Shown here piece by piece: positions 1-8,450 of a DNA stretch of 48,116 nt. Source of the DNA: Pseudomonadota bacterium (GTDB taxonomy: Bacteria; Pseudomonadota; Gammaproteobacteria; Steroidobacterales; Steroidobacteraceae). The translations under genes were made by a program, and so were the position numbers. Location: the NCBI GenBank assembly GCA_023391815.1, contig JAEWAF010000029.1, positions 1-48,116 on the forward strand. The letters are read 5' to 3'. How positions within the stretch are numbered: position 1 is the first letter of the stretch; every line of letters begins with the position of its first letter. Under the pieces are notes generated by a model. It made no database searches, was not told the origin of the DNA, and saw only the letters and a program-made list of their open reading frames with translations.

Positions 1-2
1 TC

Positions 3-605
3 CATATTCTGGACGACGACGACGAGGTCCGCGATGTGCTCTCAGCGGTGGTGCAAGCCGCCAATCATGTCGCCCTTTCTTACAGTCGACCCTCGCAGTT
101 CCTGGAGAAGCTGGATCATTCCAGGCCGGGCACGCTGATCCTGGACGTGCGCCTGCCGGAAATGACCGGCCTGGAGCTGCAACGTCACCTGAATCGCAGC
201 GGCTCCATCCTGCCGGTGATTCTGATCACCAACCACGCCGACATTCCCATGGTCGTGGAAGCCATGCGCGAGGGCGCGTTCGACTTCCTGGAGAAACCGG
301 TCCGGCACCAGGACCTGATCGAGCGCGTCAACGCGGCCATCAAAAAGGATGCCCAGAATCGGGAGAGTATTCGCCGGCACGCGGATATCCGCTCGCGTTT
401 CCTCACGCTCAGCGCCCGCGAGAAGGAAGTGCTGCAATTGGTGGTGGACGGCCGCGCCAACAAGGTGATCGCGCTCGACCTGGGACTGAGCGAGCGCACC
501 GTCGAGGTCCATCGCGGCAACATCATGGACAAGATGGGTGCGCAGTCGCTCGCCCATCTGGTCCGCATGCATATGATCATTCAGTCCGGTGTCGGGACCG
601 CGTAA
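3..605 (+). CDS. FixJ/NarL-type response regulator, 5' end missing
   Basis: Two-component response regulator whose start lies before the window; the reading frame is open from base 3. The visible part begins inside the receiver domain with an acidic run (ILDDDDEV) that forms the metal pocket. The phosphoacceptor Asp is in LILDVRLPEMTG (codon 144-146) and the conserved Lys in FLEKPV. A linker leads to a C-terminal LuxR-type helix-turn-helix (LSAREKEVLQLVVDGRANKVIA, then LSERTVEVHRGNIMDKM). This is the FixJ layout: phosphorylation of the receiver activates DNA binding. The partner kinase is not certain; the membrane kinase just downstream on the same strand is one candidate. An internal GTG at 36 is not the true start, because the receiver pocket precedes it. 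Confidence 0.9.
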   Translation, partial: HILDDDDEVRDVLSAVVQAANHVALSYSRPSQFLEKLDHSRPGTLILDVRLPEMTGLELQRHLNRSGSILPVILITNHADIPMVVEAMREGAFDFLEKPVRHQDLIERVNAAIKKDAQNRESIRRHADIRSRFLTLSAREKEVLQLVVDGRANKVIALDLGLSERTVEVHRGNIMDKMGAQSLAHLVRMHMIIQSGVGTA

Positions 606-1018
606 CCGCGATTCGTTGAGTATCGTCGCGGGATCTGCACGTTGTTCGTGCAGATCTGCTGGCGCCACAGCACGACCTCGATTCAAAGCGGAGCGGCACA
701 AGAACAAATCAGCAAAATCTTGCGTGGTTGTGCCTTCGGGCGCTTGCGCAGCATATAAAACATCATCACGCTGCGTTCCTTCCAGTCGATGGATACAACG
801 TCAGCAACACTCCGTCTGCAGGGCGCGACCGGCCAAATAAACAAATGCCCCGCCCTTAAGCGGAGATGCGTATAGATGCGGACTCCGGGCATCGGACGGC
901 CTGCTTAGACTCTCGGAAAATCCAGGGTGCAGCGAAGCCGATCGAGACTCGAGGCGCGCGACGAGGAGATCCCCTGAACAACAAACAGAATGTTTCCTCC
1001 TTGCTACCGGCCGCCGTC
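606..1018. other. Intergenic region / leader before the GAF histidine kinase
   Basis: About 410 bases without a convincing gene. It holds the hairpin at 632-656 and an AT-rich TATAAA at 754-759 that could be a -10 element, with no good -35. A reading frame from ATG 866 continues into the downstream kinase. Codons between 866 and 1018 include rare ones (ATA, TTA, CTA, GGA) and lack a spaced ribosome binding site, so I treat this stretch as leader. Confidence 0.4.
632..656 (+). terminator. Hairpin after the FixJ-type regulator
   Basis: A perfect 10-bp inverted repeat (GATCTGCACG and its complement, loop TTGTT) lies 26 nt after the regulator's stop codon. No T-run follows, so it is a weak intrinsic terminator at best or a stabilising 3' hairpin. 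Confidence 0.45.
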
Positions 1019-3202
1019 ATGGCGGTTCGACCCGGTCCGCCGCTGATCTTGATGCCGTTCGCTCGCGCGATCGCGGCGTTGTGCGTGGTTGTCGGCGGCG
1101 TCGCACTGATCGGCTGGTGGCTCTCCATACCCAGTCTGCACAGGCTGCTGCCCGGCGTAGGCATGCTCAAACCGAACACTGCGCTGTGTTTCGTGCTCGG
1201 CGGGTTGTCTCTGGCAGGTTTGATCGCGCAGTCGCGCGCCGATGCCGGCAGCTTCAACCGACTGCTGATTCGCGTTCAGCCGACGGCCGCGCTTTTGTTA
1301 CTTCTGCTGGCCGGCATCACCCTGGTCAACTATGCGATCAACGCGCCGGTCGGCATCGATCGATTGCTGGTGCCCCACGATCCGCCGAATCGGCTCAGCG
1401 TGTTTCCCTGGCGCATGTCGCCGATTTCCGCGCTCAGCTTCAGCTTGCTGGCAATCACGATGCTGCCCTGGCCGTCGCGGCTGACCCGGCTGTGGCTCGC
1501 GATGGAAGTCATCGTGCTACTGATCGCGGTGAGTGCATTCATCATGGTGCTGGGATACGCCTATGAAGCGGCCTCGCTGTATTCACTGCCGGGCTTTTCC
1601 GTGGTGGCGTTGCATACAGCGCTCGGTCTGGTGTTACTCACCCAAGCGGTGCTGACGGTTCATCCGCGGTTCGTGCTGGCCACCCAGATCATGGCGCCGG
1701 ATCGGGCGGGCGCCGAGACACGTCGTCTGCTGCCGGCGGCCATTCTGCTGCCGTGTCTCGTCGGTTGGCTGCTGTTGCAGGGGCAGCGGCGCGGCTACTA
1801 CGACGCCGAGATCGGGCTGGCGATGTTGACGGCCGTCAACATGCTGGTGTTCTCGACTCTCATCTGGTGGAACTCTCATATCGTCCGACGCAGCGACGAA
1901 GCCGTGCTCGCTCATCTGCGCCGGGTCGAAGCGGTCGCGGAGCTGGATCGTGCCATCCTCGGCATGCGCTCGACCCGTGAGATCGCCGGCAAGGCGCTCG
2001 ATCATCTCCGGCGGATCGTTCCTTGCGCCGGCGCCAGCGTGATCGTGTTCGATCGCAACTACGCCGCGCAGCGCTTGTTGGCGGCCGGCACGAGTTCGGC
2101 GAGCAATGTCACTTCTGGCGTGCCTTCGGTCGCGAGCTATGAAGAGGCGTTACGGCACATCGGCTCCGGTGAACCCATTCTGTCGCCCGACTTGAGCGCC
2201 GCCGATTCGAACACGGCACTGTTCACCGAGCTGCATCGGGCCGGCGTCGTTTCTTATATGGGTCTGCCGTTACGGGGCGAACAGCATCTGCTCGGCATGC
2301 TGGAGCTGATCGACGCCCGCCCGCGCTGTTTCAACGACGAGCACGTTCAGGCGGCGCAGAGCATCGCCGACCAGCTGGCGATCGCGCTTCAACAGGCGCT
2401 GCTCAGAGAGGACATCGAACGACACACCGCTTCGCTCGAGCGGCGCGTGGAGGAACGCACCCGGGAGTTACAAGCCATGAATCAGCAACTGACCTTCGCC
2501 AACCGCGACCTGGAGGAATTCACGGCCTCGGCCGCACACGATCTGCGAGCACCGCTGCACGCGATGGCCGGCCATTGCGGCCTGTTGCGCGCGCTGGTCG
2601 AACAACATCCCGATCAGGAAGCTCGTCATCACATGGAACGCATCGAAGCATCGGTGACACGGATGAACGATGTCATCGACGGCATGCTCGGGCTCGCTCA
2701 GCTGACCAAGATCGAGCTGACGCGCCGGCCCGTCGATCTGAACGAAGTCGCGGCGGAAGTGATTCAGGAGCTCCAGCAGCAATATCCCGACCACCGGGTC
2801 CGTCTCGACATGGATTTCGGCGCACCGATTTACGCCGATCCACGGCTGATGCGCAGCCTGCTGATCAACCTGCTGGGCAATGCCTGGAAATATACGACGC
2901 GCACCCACATTCCTTCGGTGACGGTCACGCGTAGAGAAGAGAAAGACGGCCCGGTGTTCGCGGTCCGGGACAACGGCGTCGGGTTCGATATGAACTTCGC
3001 CCAGCATCTATTTGAGCCGTTCCGCCGCATGCATACCCTGTCCGAGTTTCCCGGCGTCGGCATCGGGCTCGCGACCGCCGCGCGTATCGTGCAGCGTTAC
3101 GGCGGCAAAATCTGGACGGACAGCAAAGTCGGCGAAGGCTCGTCGTTCTATTTCACGCTGCCGGAAACAGCCGCCACCGCGGGCGACCAGCCCATCCTTT
3201 GA
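1019..3202 (+). CDS. Membrane sensor histidine kinase with GAF domain
   Basis: Inner-membrane sensor kinase. The N-terminal third is a multi-span hydrophobic module (about eight segments) containing NTALCFVLGG, GIDRLL, RMSPISALSF and ALHTALGLVLL. A GAF domain follows (AELDRAILGMRSTREIAG to about LAIALQQALL), then a coiled coil (LERRVEERTRELQAMNQQ). HisKA carries the phosphoacceptor His in SAAHDLRAPLHAM (codon 2537-2539). HATPase_c has the N box LLINLLGNAWKYT, G1 DNGVGFD and G2 GVGIGLATA. There is no receiver domain, so it must signal to a separate regulator. The start is uncertain: ATG 1019 is chosen because upstream codon use looks non-coding, but ATG 866 or ATG 1052 are possible. Its stop abuts the convergent chemoreceptor gene with no gap. 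Confidence 0.88.
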   Translation: MAVRPGPPLILMPFARAIAALCVVVGGVALIGWWLSIPSLHRLLPGVGMLKPNTALCFVLGGLSLAGLIAQSRADAGSFNRLLIRVQPTAALLLLLLAGITLVNYAINAPVGIDRLLVPHDPPNRLSVFPWRMSPISALSFSLLAITMLPWPSRLTRLWLAMEVIVLLIAVSAFIMVLGYAYEAASLYSLPGFSVVALHTALGLVLLTQAVLTVHPRFVLATQIMAPDRAGAETRRLLPAAILLPCLVGWLLLQGQRRGYYDAEIGLAMLTAVNMLVFSTLIWWNSHIVRRSDEAVLAHLRRVEAVAELDRAILGMRSTREIAGKALDHLRRIVPCAGASVIVFDRNYAAQRLLAAGTSSASNVTSGVPSVASYEEALRHIGSGEPILSPDLSAADSNTALFTELHRAGVVSYMGLPLRGEQHLLGMLELIDARPRCFNDEHVQAAQSIADQLAIALQQALLREDIERHTASLERRVEERTRELQAMNQQLTFANRDLEEFTASAAHDLRAPLHAMAGHCGLLRALVEQHPDQEARHHMERIEASVTRMNDVIDGMLGLAQLTKIELTRRPVDLNEVAAEVIQELQQQYPDHRVRLDMDFGAPIYADPRLMRSLLINLLGNAWKYTTRTHIPSVTVTRREEKDGPVFAVRDNGVGFDMNFAQHLFEPFRRMHTLSEFPGVGIGLATAARIVQRYGGKIWTDSKVGEGSSFYFTLPETAATAGDQPIL

Positions 3203-4918
3203 TTAGAATTCGTGCCAATCGCCGCCGCTGGCCTTGGCCATCGGTGCCGGAGCACGCGGTGCACGTGCGGCTGCCTTTGGCTTCGACGTCGGCTTGCTGA
3301 TCGGTTTGACTTTGGCGACCGGGCGCGCGGTCACGACGGGAGCTGCCACCTCCGAGGTGACATTGTCGGCGGTCCGGAACTGACCGACCTGCGCGACCAA
3401 CCCCTGTCCCTGCTGTTCGAGTGACTTGCTGGCAGCCGACGCCTGTTCGACGAGCGCGGCGTTCTGCTGAGTCATGGAATCCATGGTCGAAACGGCGTTG
3501 TTGACCTGATCGATGCCCTGGGCCTGCTCTTCGCTGGCGGCGGCGATCTCGGCGACGATGTCGCTGACCCGTTTCACCGACTCCATGATATCGGTCAGCG
3601 TGCGACCGGATTCGTCGACCAGCTCGGAACCGGCGCGCACCTTCTCGACCGAGTCCTTGATCAGATCCTTGATCTCTTTGGCCGCGCTGGCACTTCGCTG
3701 GGCGAGGCTGCGCACTTCGGACGCGACCACCGCGAAACCACGGCCCTGTTCGCCGGCGCGCGCCGCTTCGACGGCTGCGTTCAACGCGAGCAGGTTGGTC
3801 TGGAACGCGATTTCGTCGATGACACCGATGATGTCCGCGATCTTGCGACTGGAGGCGTTGATCTCATCCATCGCGCCCACCGCGCGTTGCACGACCTGCC
3901 CGCCCTTCTCGGCATGCGAGCGCGCATCGATAGAGAGCTGATTGGCCTGACGCGCATTGTCGGCGTTCTGTTTCACCGTCGCCGTCATCTGCTCCATGCT
4001 CGACGCGGTTTCTTCCAGCGCCGCCGCTTGCTCCTGCGTACGCTGATTCAGATCGTCGTTGCCACGCGCGATCTGCAACGTGCCGCTCAACATGGACGCC
4101 GACAGCGACTTGGTGGTCGAGATGATGTTATGGAGCTTGTCGATGAAGCCGTTCAGCGAGCGCGCGATGTCGCCGAACTCGGCGCTCATCGGCGGCAATT
4201 GATAAGTGAGATCGCCGTCGCCGGCGCGCAGGTCTTCGGTGGCCCGCAACACCTGGCGCAACGGATTGACGATACTCCGGGCGATGGCGATGGCCAGCAC
4301 GATCGACAGAACGACCGCGAGGGCGCCACCGACCACCAGCACCGAAACGGCAAACATCCGGGCATCTTCAGCGGTTGCCGCACGCTGCTGCAGAAGAGTC
4401 TGCTCGATCTCATCGATCTCCTCGATGATCGTGCGCATCTCGTCCATGCCTCGCTTGCCGCGAGCTTCGCGCTCGAGCGCGACGATGTCCGACATCGTTG
4501 CCTCGCCCGTGATCACCCGGCGTCGCAGACCGATCGCCGGCTCGATCACTTGCGTCAGCCATGCCTGCCGAGCCGCGTCCAGCCGATCGAGCTTCTGCTT
4601 CACGCGCTCGTCCCGGGTCAGTTCCCGAGCCTTCGCCAGGTGAGCGTCGAATTGCGCGCGTCCTTTGTTGAAGGGATCGAGGAACGTGTCCACGCCGGCC
4701 AGCAAGAAGCCGCGCGCGCCGGTTTCCATGTTGACCAGCGCATCGCTCAGGGCGTTGACCTGTTCGATGACGTCGTAGGTGTGAATGTTGCTGCGCTGGG
4801 CTTCGACCTGCTTGTTCTGGCTGAGGGTGCCGACCGCCACGAGCGCGATCAGAATGGCGATCACCACCGCGAAGGCGACGATCAGGCGCGCGTTGATGCT
4901 GAGTCTGGACAAGCCCAC
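3203..4918 (-). CDS. Methyl-accepting chemotaxis protein (CHASE3-like sensor)
   Basis: Transmembrane chemoreceptor of 571 residues. TM1 is at about residues 11-30. The periplasmic helical domain resembles CHASE3 (METGARGFLLAG then FNKGRAQFDAHL). TM2 is near 190-212, a HAMP domain follows (RSIVNPLRQVLRATEDL), then the cytoplasmic signalling hairpin with the conserved tip EIAFQTNLLALNAAVEAARAGE. A Lys/Pro/Ala-rich linker ends in DWHEF, matching the x-aromatic-x-x-aromatic pentapeptide that tethers CheR/CheB in receptors such as Tar. The start is GTG with CGGAG six bases upstream. No che or fla genes are nearby, so it works with a chemotaxis system encoded elsewhere. Its ligand is unknown. Confidence 0.93.
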   Translation of the reverse strand: MGLSRLSINARLIVAFAVVIAILIALVAVGTLSQNKQVEAQRSNIHTYDVIEQVNALSDALVNMETGARGFLLAGVDTFLDPFNKGRAQFDAHLAKARELTRDERVKQKLDRLDAARQAWLTQVIEPAIGLRRRVITGEATMSDIVALEREARGKRGMDEMRTIIEEIDEIEQTLLQQRAATAEDARMFAVSVLVVGGALAVVLSIVLAIAIARSIVNPLRQVLRATEDLRAGDGDLTYQLPPMSAEFGDIARSLNGFIDKLHNIISTTKSLSASMLSGTLQIARGNDDLNQRTQEQAAALEETASSMEQMTATVKQNADNARQANQLSIDARSHAEKGGQVVQRAVGAMDEINASSRKIADIIGVIDEIAFQTNLLALNAAVEAARAGEQGRGFAVVASEVRSLAQRSASAAKEIKDLIKDSVEKVRAGSELVDESGRTLTDIMESVKRVSDIVAEIAAASEEQAQGIDQVNNAVSTMDSMTQQNAALVEQASAASKSLEQQGQGLVAQVGQFRTADNVTSEVAAPVVTARPVAKVKPISKPTSKPKAAARAPRAPAPMAKASGGDWHEF

Positions 4919-5294
4919 GAACGACTCCGAGGTGTGAATACAGTTCTGCTCAGCTCGATGTATCGGTCGCGGGCGCGGGACCTTGACTTGGAATGTAGGT
5001 ATTCGGGGACGGCCTTAAATCCCCGGCTAACGTAGGCTGCTGACCCAGGATCGGAAATTCTTACAATCGGGCACTTATGGCTTGACTTGCGCAATCCGCC
5101 CGTTCCGACAATGTGACAACTTATCCGCGAGACTCCAGCAACGCGGCGCAAGTGACTGACACCACAGAAAAAGCATATCGGGGTCATGCACCAAAATGGG
5201 GCGCGGGTGGCAAAGTTAACGGTAACCGCCGCGACTGCGGCTAACATTCGTCCCCGCCGATGAACACGCCGTCAATCAATACCCTGGAGGGATC
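4919..5294. other. Intergenic region between the chemoreceptor and the DUF3562 gene
   Basis: A divergent intergenic region of 376 bases. It contains the sigma-28-like promoter for the chemoreceptor. On the plus strand there is a TTGACT (5082-5087) with a poor GACAAT at 19-base spacing (5107-5112), and a second TTGACT near 4983. A short GCCGC...GCGGC inverted repeat lies near 5228-5242. No ORF or RNA gene could be supported. Confidence 0.4.
4960..4986 (-). promoter_or_regulatory. Candidate sigma-28 (FliA) promoter for the chemoreceptor
   Basis: On the minus strand, TCAAGGTC, 11 bases, then ACCGATAC match the sigma-28 consensus TAAAGTTT-N11-GCCGATAA at 5/8 and 6/8 positions with the exact spacing. 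The -10 lies about 42 bases before the GTG start. Sigma-28 control of chemoreceptor genes is well known; its use here is inferred from sequence. Confidence 0.55.
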
Positions 5295-5513
5295 ATGACC
5301 GTCTTGCGAAATACCGCAGGTGATCCGGCCAAACAGCAACAAGCCATCGAAGCGCTCGCCAAGGAGAGCGATACCTCGATCGAGCATGTGCGTGAGCTGT
5401 ACGAGCTCGAACACGCGCGCCTGAACTCCCAAGCTCGAGTCAAGACCTTCGTCTCGGTGATTGCCACCCGCTTGGTCCGTAACACGCTGCACGCGGAACG
5501 TACCAACAGCTGA
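5295..5513 (+). CDS. Small DUF3562-like protein
   Basis: A 72-residue soluble protein of the DUF3562 type. It has a helical N-terminal half (IEALAKESDTSIEHVRELYELEHARL) resembling a degenerate helix-turn-helix, and a conserved basic tail (ARVKTFVSVIATRLVRNTL). The start is ATG with a strong GGAGG-type site (CTGGAGGGATC) directly upstream. The family is common in Proteobacteria and has no established function. It stands alone, followed by a hairpin at 5523-5543. Confidence 0.75.
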   Translation: MTVLRNTAGDPAKQQQAIEALAKESDTSIEHVRELYELEHARLNSQARVKTFVSVIATRLVRNTLHAERTNS

Positions 5514-5522
5514 TCCCGCCCC

Positions 5523-5543
5523 TCGGTTCCATTCGGGAACCGA
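5523..5543 (+). terminator. Hairpin after the DUF3562 gene
   Basis: A perfect 8-bp stem (TCGGTTCC / GGAACCGA, loop ATTCG) starts ten bases after the stop codon. No T-run follows, so termination is plausible rather than certain. Confidence 0.45.
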
Positions 5544-5606
5544 TCGATCGTGTCGGGCCAGATGCCCGCATGCCGGGAGCGCAGGGACGCGCAGCACCGG
5601 CCTGAT

Positions 5607-5624
5607 TTGTCATCCAGCGATCAT
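5607..5624 (+). promoter_or_regulatory. Candidate Pho box upstream of the glycerophosphodiesterase
   Basis: TTGTCAT-CCAG-CGATCAT matches the PhoB half-site pair CTGTCAT-N4-CTGTCAT at 11 of 14 positions with correct spacing, 116 bases before the ATG. Regulation by phosphate starvation would fit the gene's role. No PhoB or PhoR is in the window, so this is inference from sequence. Confidence 0.4.
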
Positions 5625-5740
5625 CGAATCGAAATCTGCGTTGAACCTCGCCGGCGTATCTGTAGGCCGGTTCGAGCGCCCCATTAAGTCAATTGCAACA
5701 TGCGGCGCCGGACTCCCTATCTCATTCGCAGGAGAGTTCA

Positions 5741-7015
5741 ATGCCCCATCCCTGGCAGTTGGCCGCGCCCGCGGCTTTATTGGCTGCGCTGTGTTCGTTT
5801 GCTTCGCTCGCCGGCGACTACGGTCGCGGCGATGAAGACTATGGCGATCGTCATGACGACAGAGGCTCGCGAAGCATCGTGCAACTCGGCGACCGGCCGT
5901 TCTTTCTGATCGAAGGTCTCGACGAGAGCCGCCTGAAGGACAAGCTGCAGAGCTGCAAGACCGGCCCGTTCTTCAAGTCGAATTTTTCCATCGCTCATCG
6001 GGGCGCCCCGCTGCAGTTCCCGGAGCACACCAAGGAATCGTACGAGGCCGGCGCGCGTCAGGGCGCGGGCGTGGTCGAATGCGATGTGACTTTCACCAAG
6101 GACGGCGAGCTGGTGTGTCGTCATGACGAGTGCGATCTGCACACCACCACCAACATCGTCGACACCGAATTGAATGCGTCGTGCACCGTGCCCTGGGCCG
6201 GCCCCGGTTCCAGCCCCAAGTGTTGCGCGAGCGATCTGACGCTCGCTCAATTCAAGACCTTGAAGGGCAAAATGGATGCCGCCAATCCGAACGCGACCAC
6301 CGCAAAAGGTTATCTCGGCGGCACCGCTTCGTTCCGCACCGATCTCTACAACAGCCGCGGCACGCTGCTCACGCTGCGTGAGAGCATCGCGCTGAATAAG
6401 AAGCTCGGCGTCAAGCACACTCCGGAACTGAAAGCCGGCAATCCGCAGCGCCTGCAGGCGGTGTTCGGCGGCCAGGAAGCCTATGCGCAGAAGATGATCG
6501 ATGAGTTCAAGGCCGCGGGCGTCAATCCGAAGGACGTGTATCCGCAATCGTTCGACGTGCGCGACGTTCTGTACTGGATCAAGCATGAGCCGCGCTTCGG
6601 CCAGCAAGCCGTGTATCTGGATGACGTCGATCCGTCGTCGCCGAACTTCCCGCGCCTGAGCGTTGAGGAGCTCAAGCAGCTCAAGAAACAAGGCGTGAAG
6701 ATCATCGCTCCGCCGATCGGCGTGCTGCTGGCGGTGAACAACAACGATGAGATCGTGCCGTCGCAGTACGCGCTCGACATCAAGAGCTTCGGCTTCGACA
6801 TCATCACCTGGTCGTTCGAACGTGCGGATCTGCGCAACGGCGGCGTCGGCGCGGGCTTCTACTACGCCTTCGACCCGACCGGCCGCGCGCTGAAGAAAGA
6901 CAGCGACATGTACAAGGCGCTGGACGTGCTGGCCCGCAAGGTCGGTGTCATCGGCATCTTCTCCGATTGGCCGGCGACGGTCACCTACTACGCGAACTGC
7001 ATGGGATTGAAGTAA
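5741..7015 (+). CDS. Secreted glycerophosphodiester phosphodiesterase
   Basis: Hydrolyses glycerophosphodiesters to glycerol-3-phosphate and an alcohol, in the periplasm or outside the cell. The signal peptide is residues 1-24 (ending ASLA). The catalytic GDPD set is present: H86-R87 in IAHRGAPLQFPEHT, E95, E113 and D115 in VVECDVTF, and H128 in CRHDEC. Several cysteines after the core (HDECDLH, NASCTVPW, KCCASD) suggest disulfides, as expected for the long secreted branch (424 residues here). The ATG at 5741 is chosen over an upstream TTG because GGAGAG sits seven bases before it and the signal peptide starts there. The gene is followed by a terminator shared with the convergent phosphatase remnant. 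With its neighbours it forms a phosphate-scavenging group. Confidence 0.92.
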   Translation: MPHPWQLAAPAALLAALCSFASLAGDYGRGDEDYGDRHDDRGSRSIVQLGDRPFFLIEGLDESRLKDKLQSCKTGPFFKSNFSIAHRGAPLQFPEHTKESYEAGARQGAGVVECDVTFTKDGELVCRHDECDLHTTTNIVDTELNASCTVPWAGPGSSPKCCASDLTLAQFKTLKGKMDAANPNATTAKGYLGGTASFRTDLYNSRGTLLTLRESIALNKKLGVKHTPELKAGNPQRLQAVFGGQEAYAQKMIDEFKAAGVNPKDVYPQSFDVRDVLYWIKHEPRFGQQAVYLDDVDPSSPNFPRLSVEELKQLKKQGVKIIAPPIGVLLAVNNNDEIVPSQYALDIKSFGFDIITWSFERADLRNGGVGAGFYYAFDPTGRALKKDSDMYKALDVLARKVGVIGIFSDWPATVTYYANCMGLK

Positions 7016-7038
7016 TCCCGAAGTAACCCGACGAAAAA

Positions 7039-7062
7039 GCCGGCGGCACTCGCGCCGCCGGC
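7039..7062. terminator. Bidirectional terminator between convergent genes
   Basis: A perfect 9-bp GC stem (GCCGGCGGC / GCCGCCGGC, loop ACTCGC) is flanked by AAAAA on one side and CTT on the other. It lies 23 bases after the glycerophosphodiesterase stop and 16 bases after the end of the minus-strand phosphatase gene. Confidence 0.7.
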
Positions 7063-7078
7063 CTTGAATCGACGGAGC

Positions 7079-8241
7079 TTACAGACGCGGGGTCTTCTGC
7101 CCCTCGCCGCGAACCAGATTGTTGCCGACCTCGCTGACCATCACGGCCGCAAGCTGCTCCTGCTCGCTCTTCGCATCGATGGTCGCGACATGATAGATCT
7201 CGCACGTCGCCATCTCGTGCGTCAGATCGAGCACGCCATAGCCACGACGGTTGAGATTGATGTACTTCATATGCGGCGACACGAAGCGCAACTGACCCGC
7301 GAGCGCATCGGCCACCGCATCCGGCACTGGACCGGGCGACGTCACGGCCGGGCACACGAACTCGGCGCCCACCACACCGGCGCCGGTCTGCGGGTTGTAG
7401 GTGGAAGAATCCCACGGATTCAACGTGAGATCCGCGCACCACGATGAATGGATGTCGCCCGTGAGCACCACGTTGTTCTTGATGTTGTTGTCGATGAGGT
7501 GACGGAACAGACGATTGCGCGCCGGTGCATAACCATCCCACTGATCCGGATTCATGATGGTCTGACCGAAGGTGCTGCTGAGCTGCGCCATCATCACCTG
7601 CTGCCCGAGCACGCGCCACGTCGTGCCACGCTGCTTGGATTCCCACAGCTGACGCTCCAGCCATTCTTCCTGATCGAAGCCGAGCAGCGTGCGCGTGCCG
7701 TCGCTGATGGTCGGATCGCTGACCGGCAGCTCGGATTGCCCGCTCTTGAACGCGGCCTGCAAATCGCGGCCGTGCAGACGCGTGTCGAGCATGATCAGGT
7801 CGCCCAGGTCGCCGAGGCGGAAGCGGCGATAGATCTTGTCGTCGGAATAGTTGGCGCTACGGATCGGCATGTACTCGTGGTAGGCTCGGATCGCATTACG
7901 ACGACGCACCACCCACTCGCCTTCGCCATTCTGTCGATCTTCACCGTGAAGTCACGAGTGACATCGGTGGAGAACGAGCCTGAACGCACGATGCGCTTGA
8001 GATGGTGGTCGGTGGAAACGATCCACCTGCCTTGCACGACGTCACCCAGCTTCTTCGGGGTGATGCGCGTCCATAGAATGACGCGGTCGTGCAGCGGATC
8101 GCCGCTCGCCACGCCATGCAGGAACGACGGGCCGGCACCGGCGTCGGGCAGCTGACCGTCCCGACCGATGGCAAAAGCGCTCGGGGCGAGACCCAAGGCG
8201 GATAAAGTTGCAAGAAATTCGCGGCGACTGAATGCGCTCAT
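7079..8241 (-). pseudogene. PhoD-type alkaline phosphatase, broken by internal deletion
   Basis: PhoD-family phosphatases are Tat-exported phosphodiesterases or alkaline phosphatases. The 5' piece (8241 to about 7936) has a good ribosome site (AGGAG, 8 bases), a twin-arginine signal (SRREFL) and the N-terminal beta domain (FLHGVASGDPLHDRVILWTRI to FTVKID). The 3' piece (about 7930 to 7079) starts at NGEGEWVVRRRNAIRAYHEY in another frame and runs through the C-terminal domain (VVLTGDIHSSW). Between them the family normally has about 130-170 residues carrying the GDYIYE and WDDHE metal ligands; these are absent and the frame changes at 7927-7940. A single base error cannot explain this. The product would be truncated and lack the active site. 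Confidence 0.85.
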
Positions 8242-8346
8242 CGTTCTGGCTCCTGAAGCTGGCGCCGGTCCCGCGCATCCTTGCGCTTCCGGCATTCGGG
8301 CATCCTGTCCAGGAGGCGTACCTTCGATGCTTTGCGTTGCCGATTG

Positions 8347-8364
8347 ATGACAGCTGTTTTGCAG
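8347..8364 (-). promoter_or_regulatory. Weak Pho-box-like site upstream of the phoD remnant
   Basis: On the minus strand CTGCAAA-ACAG-CTGTCAT holds one perfect PhoB half-site and one at 4/7, with the correct 11-base period, about 105 bases before the ATG at 8241. The match is partial; function is inferred from the neighbouring phosphate genes. Confidence 0.3.
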
Positions 8365-8450
8365 CCTCACGGCAAAGGGCGCCCCTCGACTTGCATTTCA
8401 TGCAACACTGGTTCGAGCGCACGCCCGCCAGTTGAACTGCGTGGATTTGT

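Noticed and set aside
3887..5035. 382-codon plus-strand ORF across the chemoreceptor gene
   Set aside because: Mostly antisense to conserved chemoreceptor sequence and crosses its promoter.
7079..8241. Single-base sequencing error as the cause of the split phosphatase
   Set aside because: A frameshift alone would leave the metal-binding middle in some frame; it is missing from all frames.
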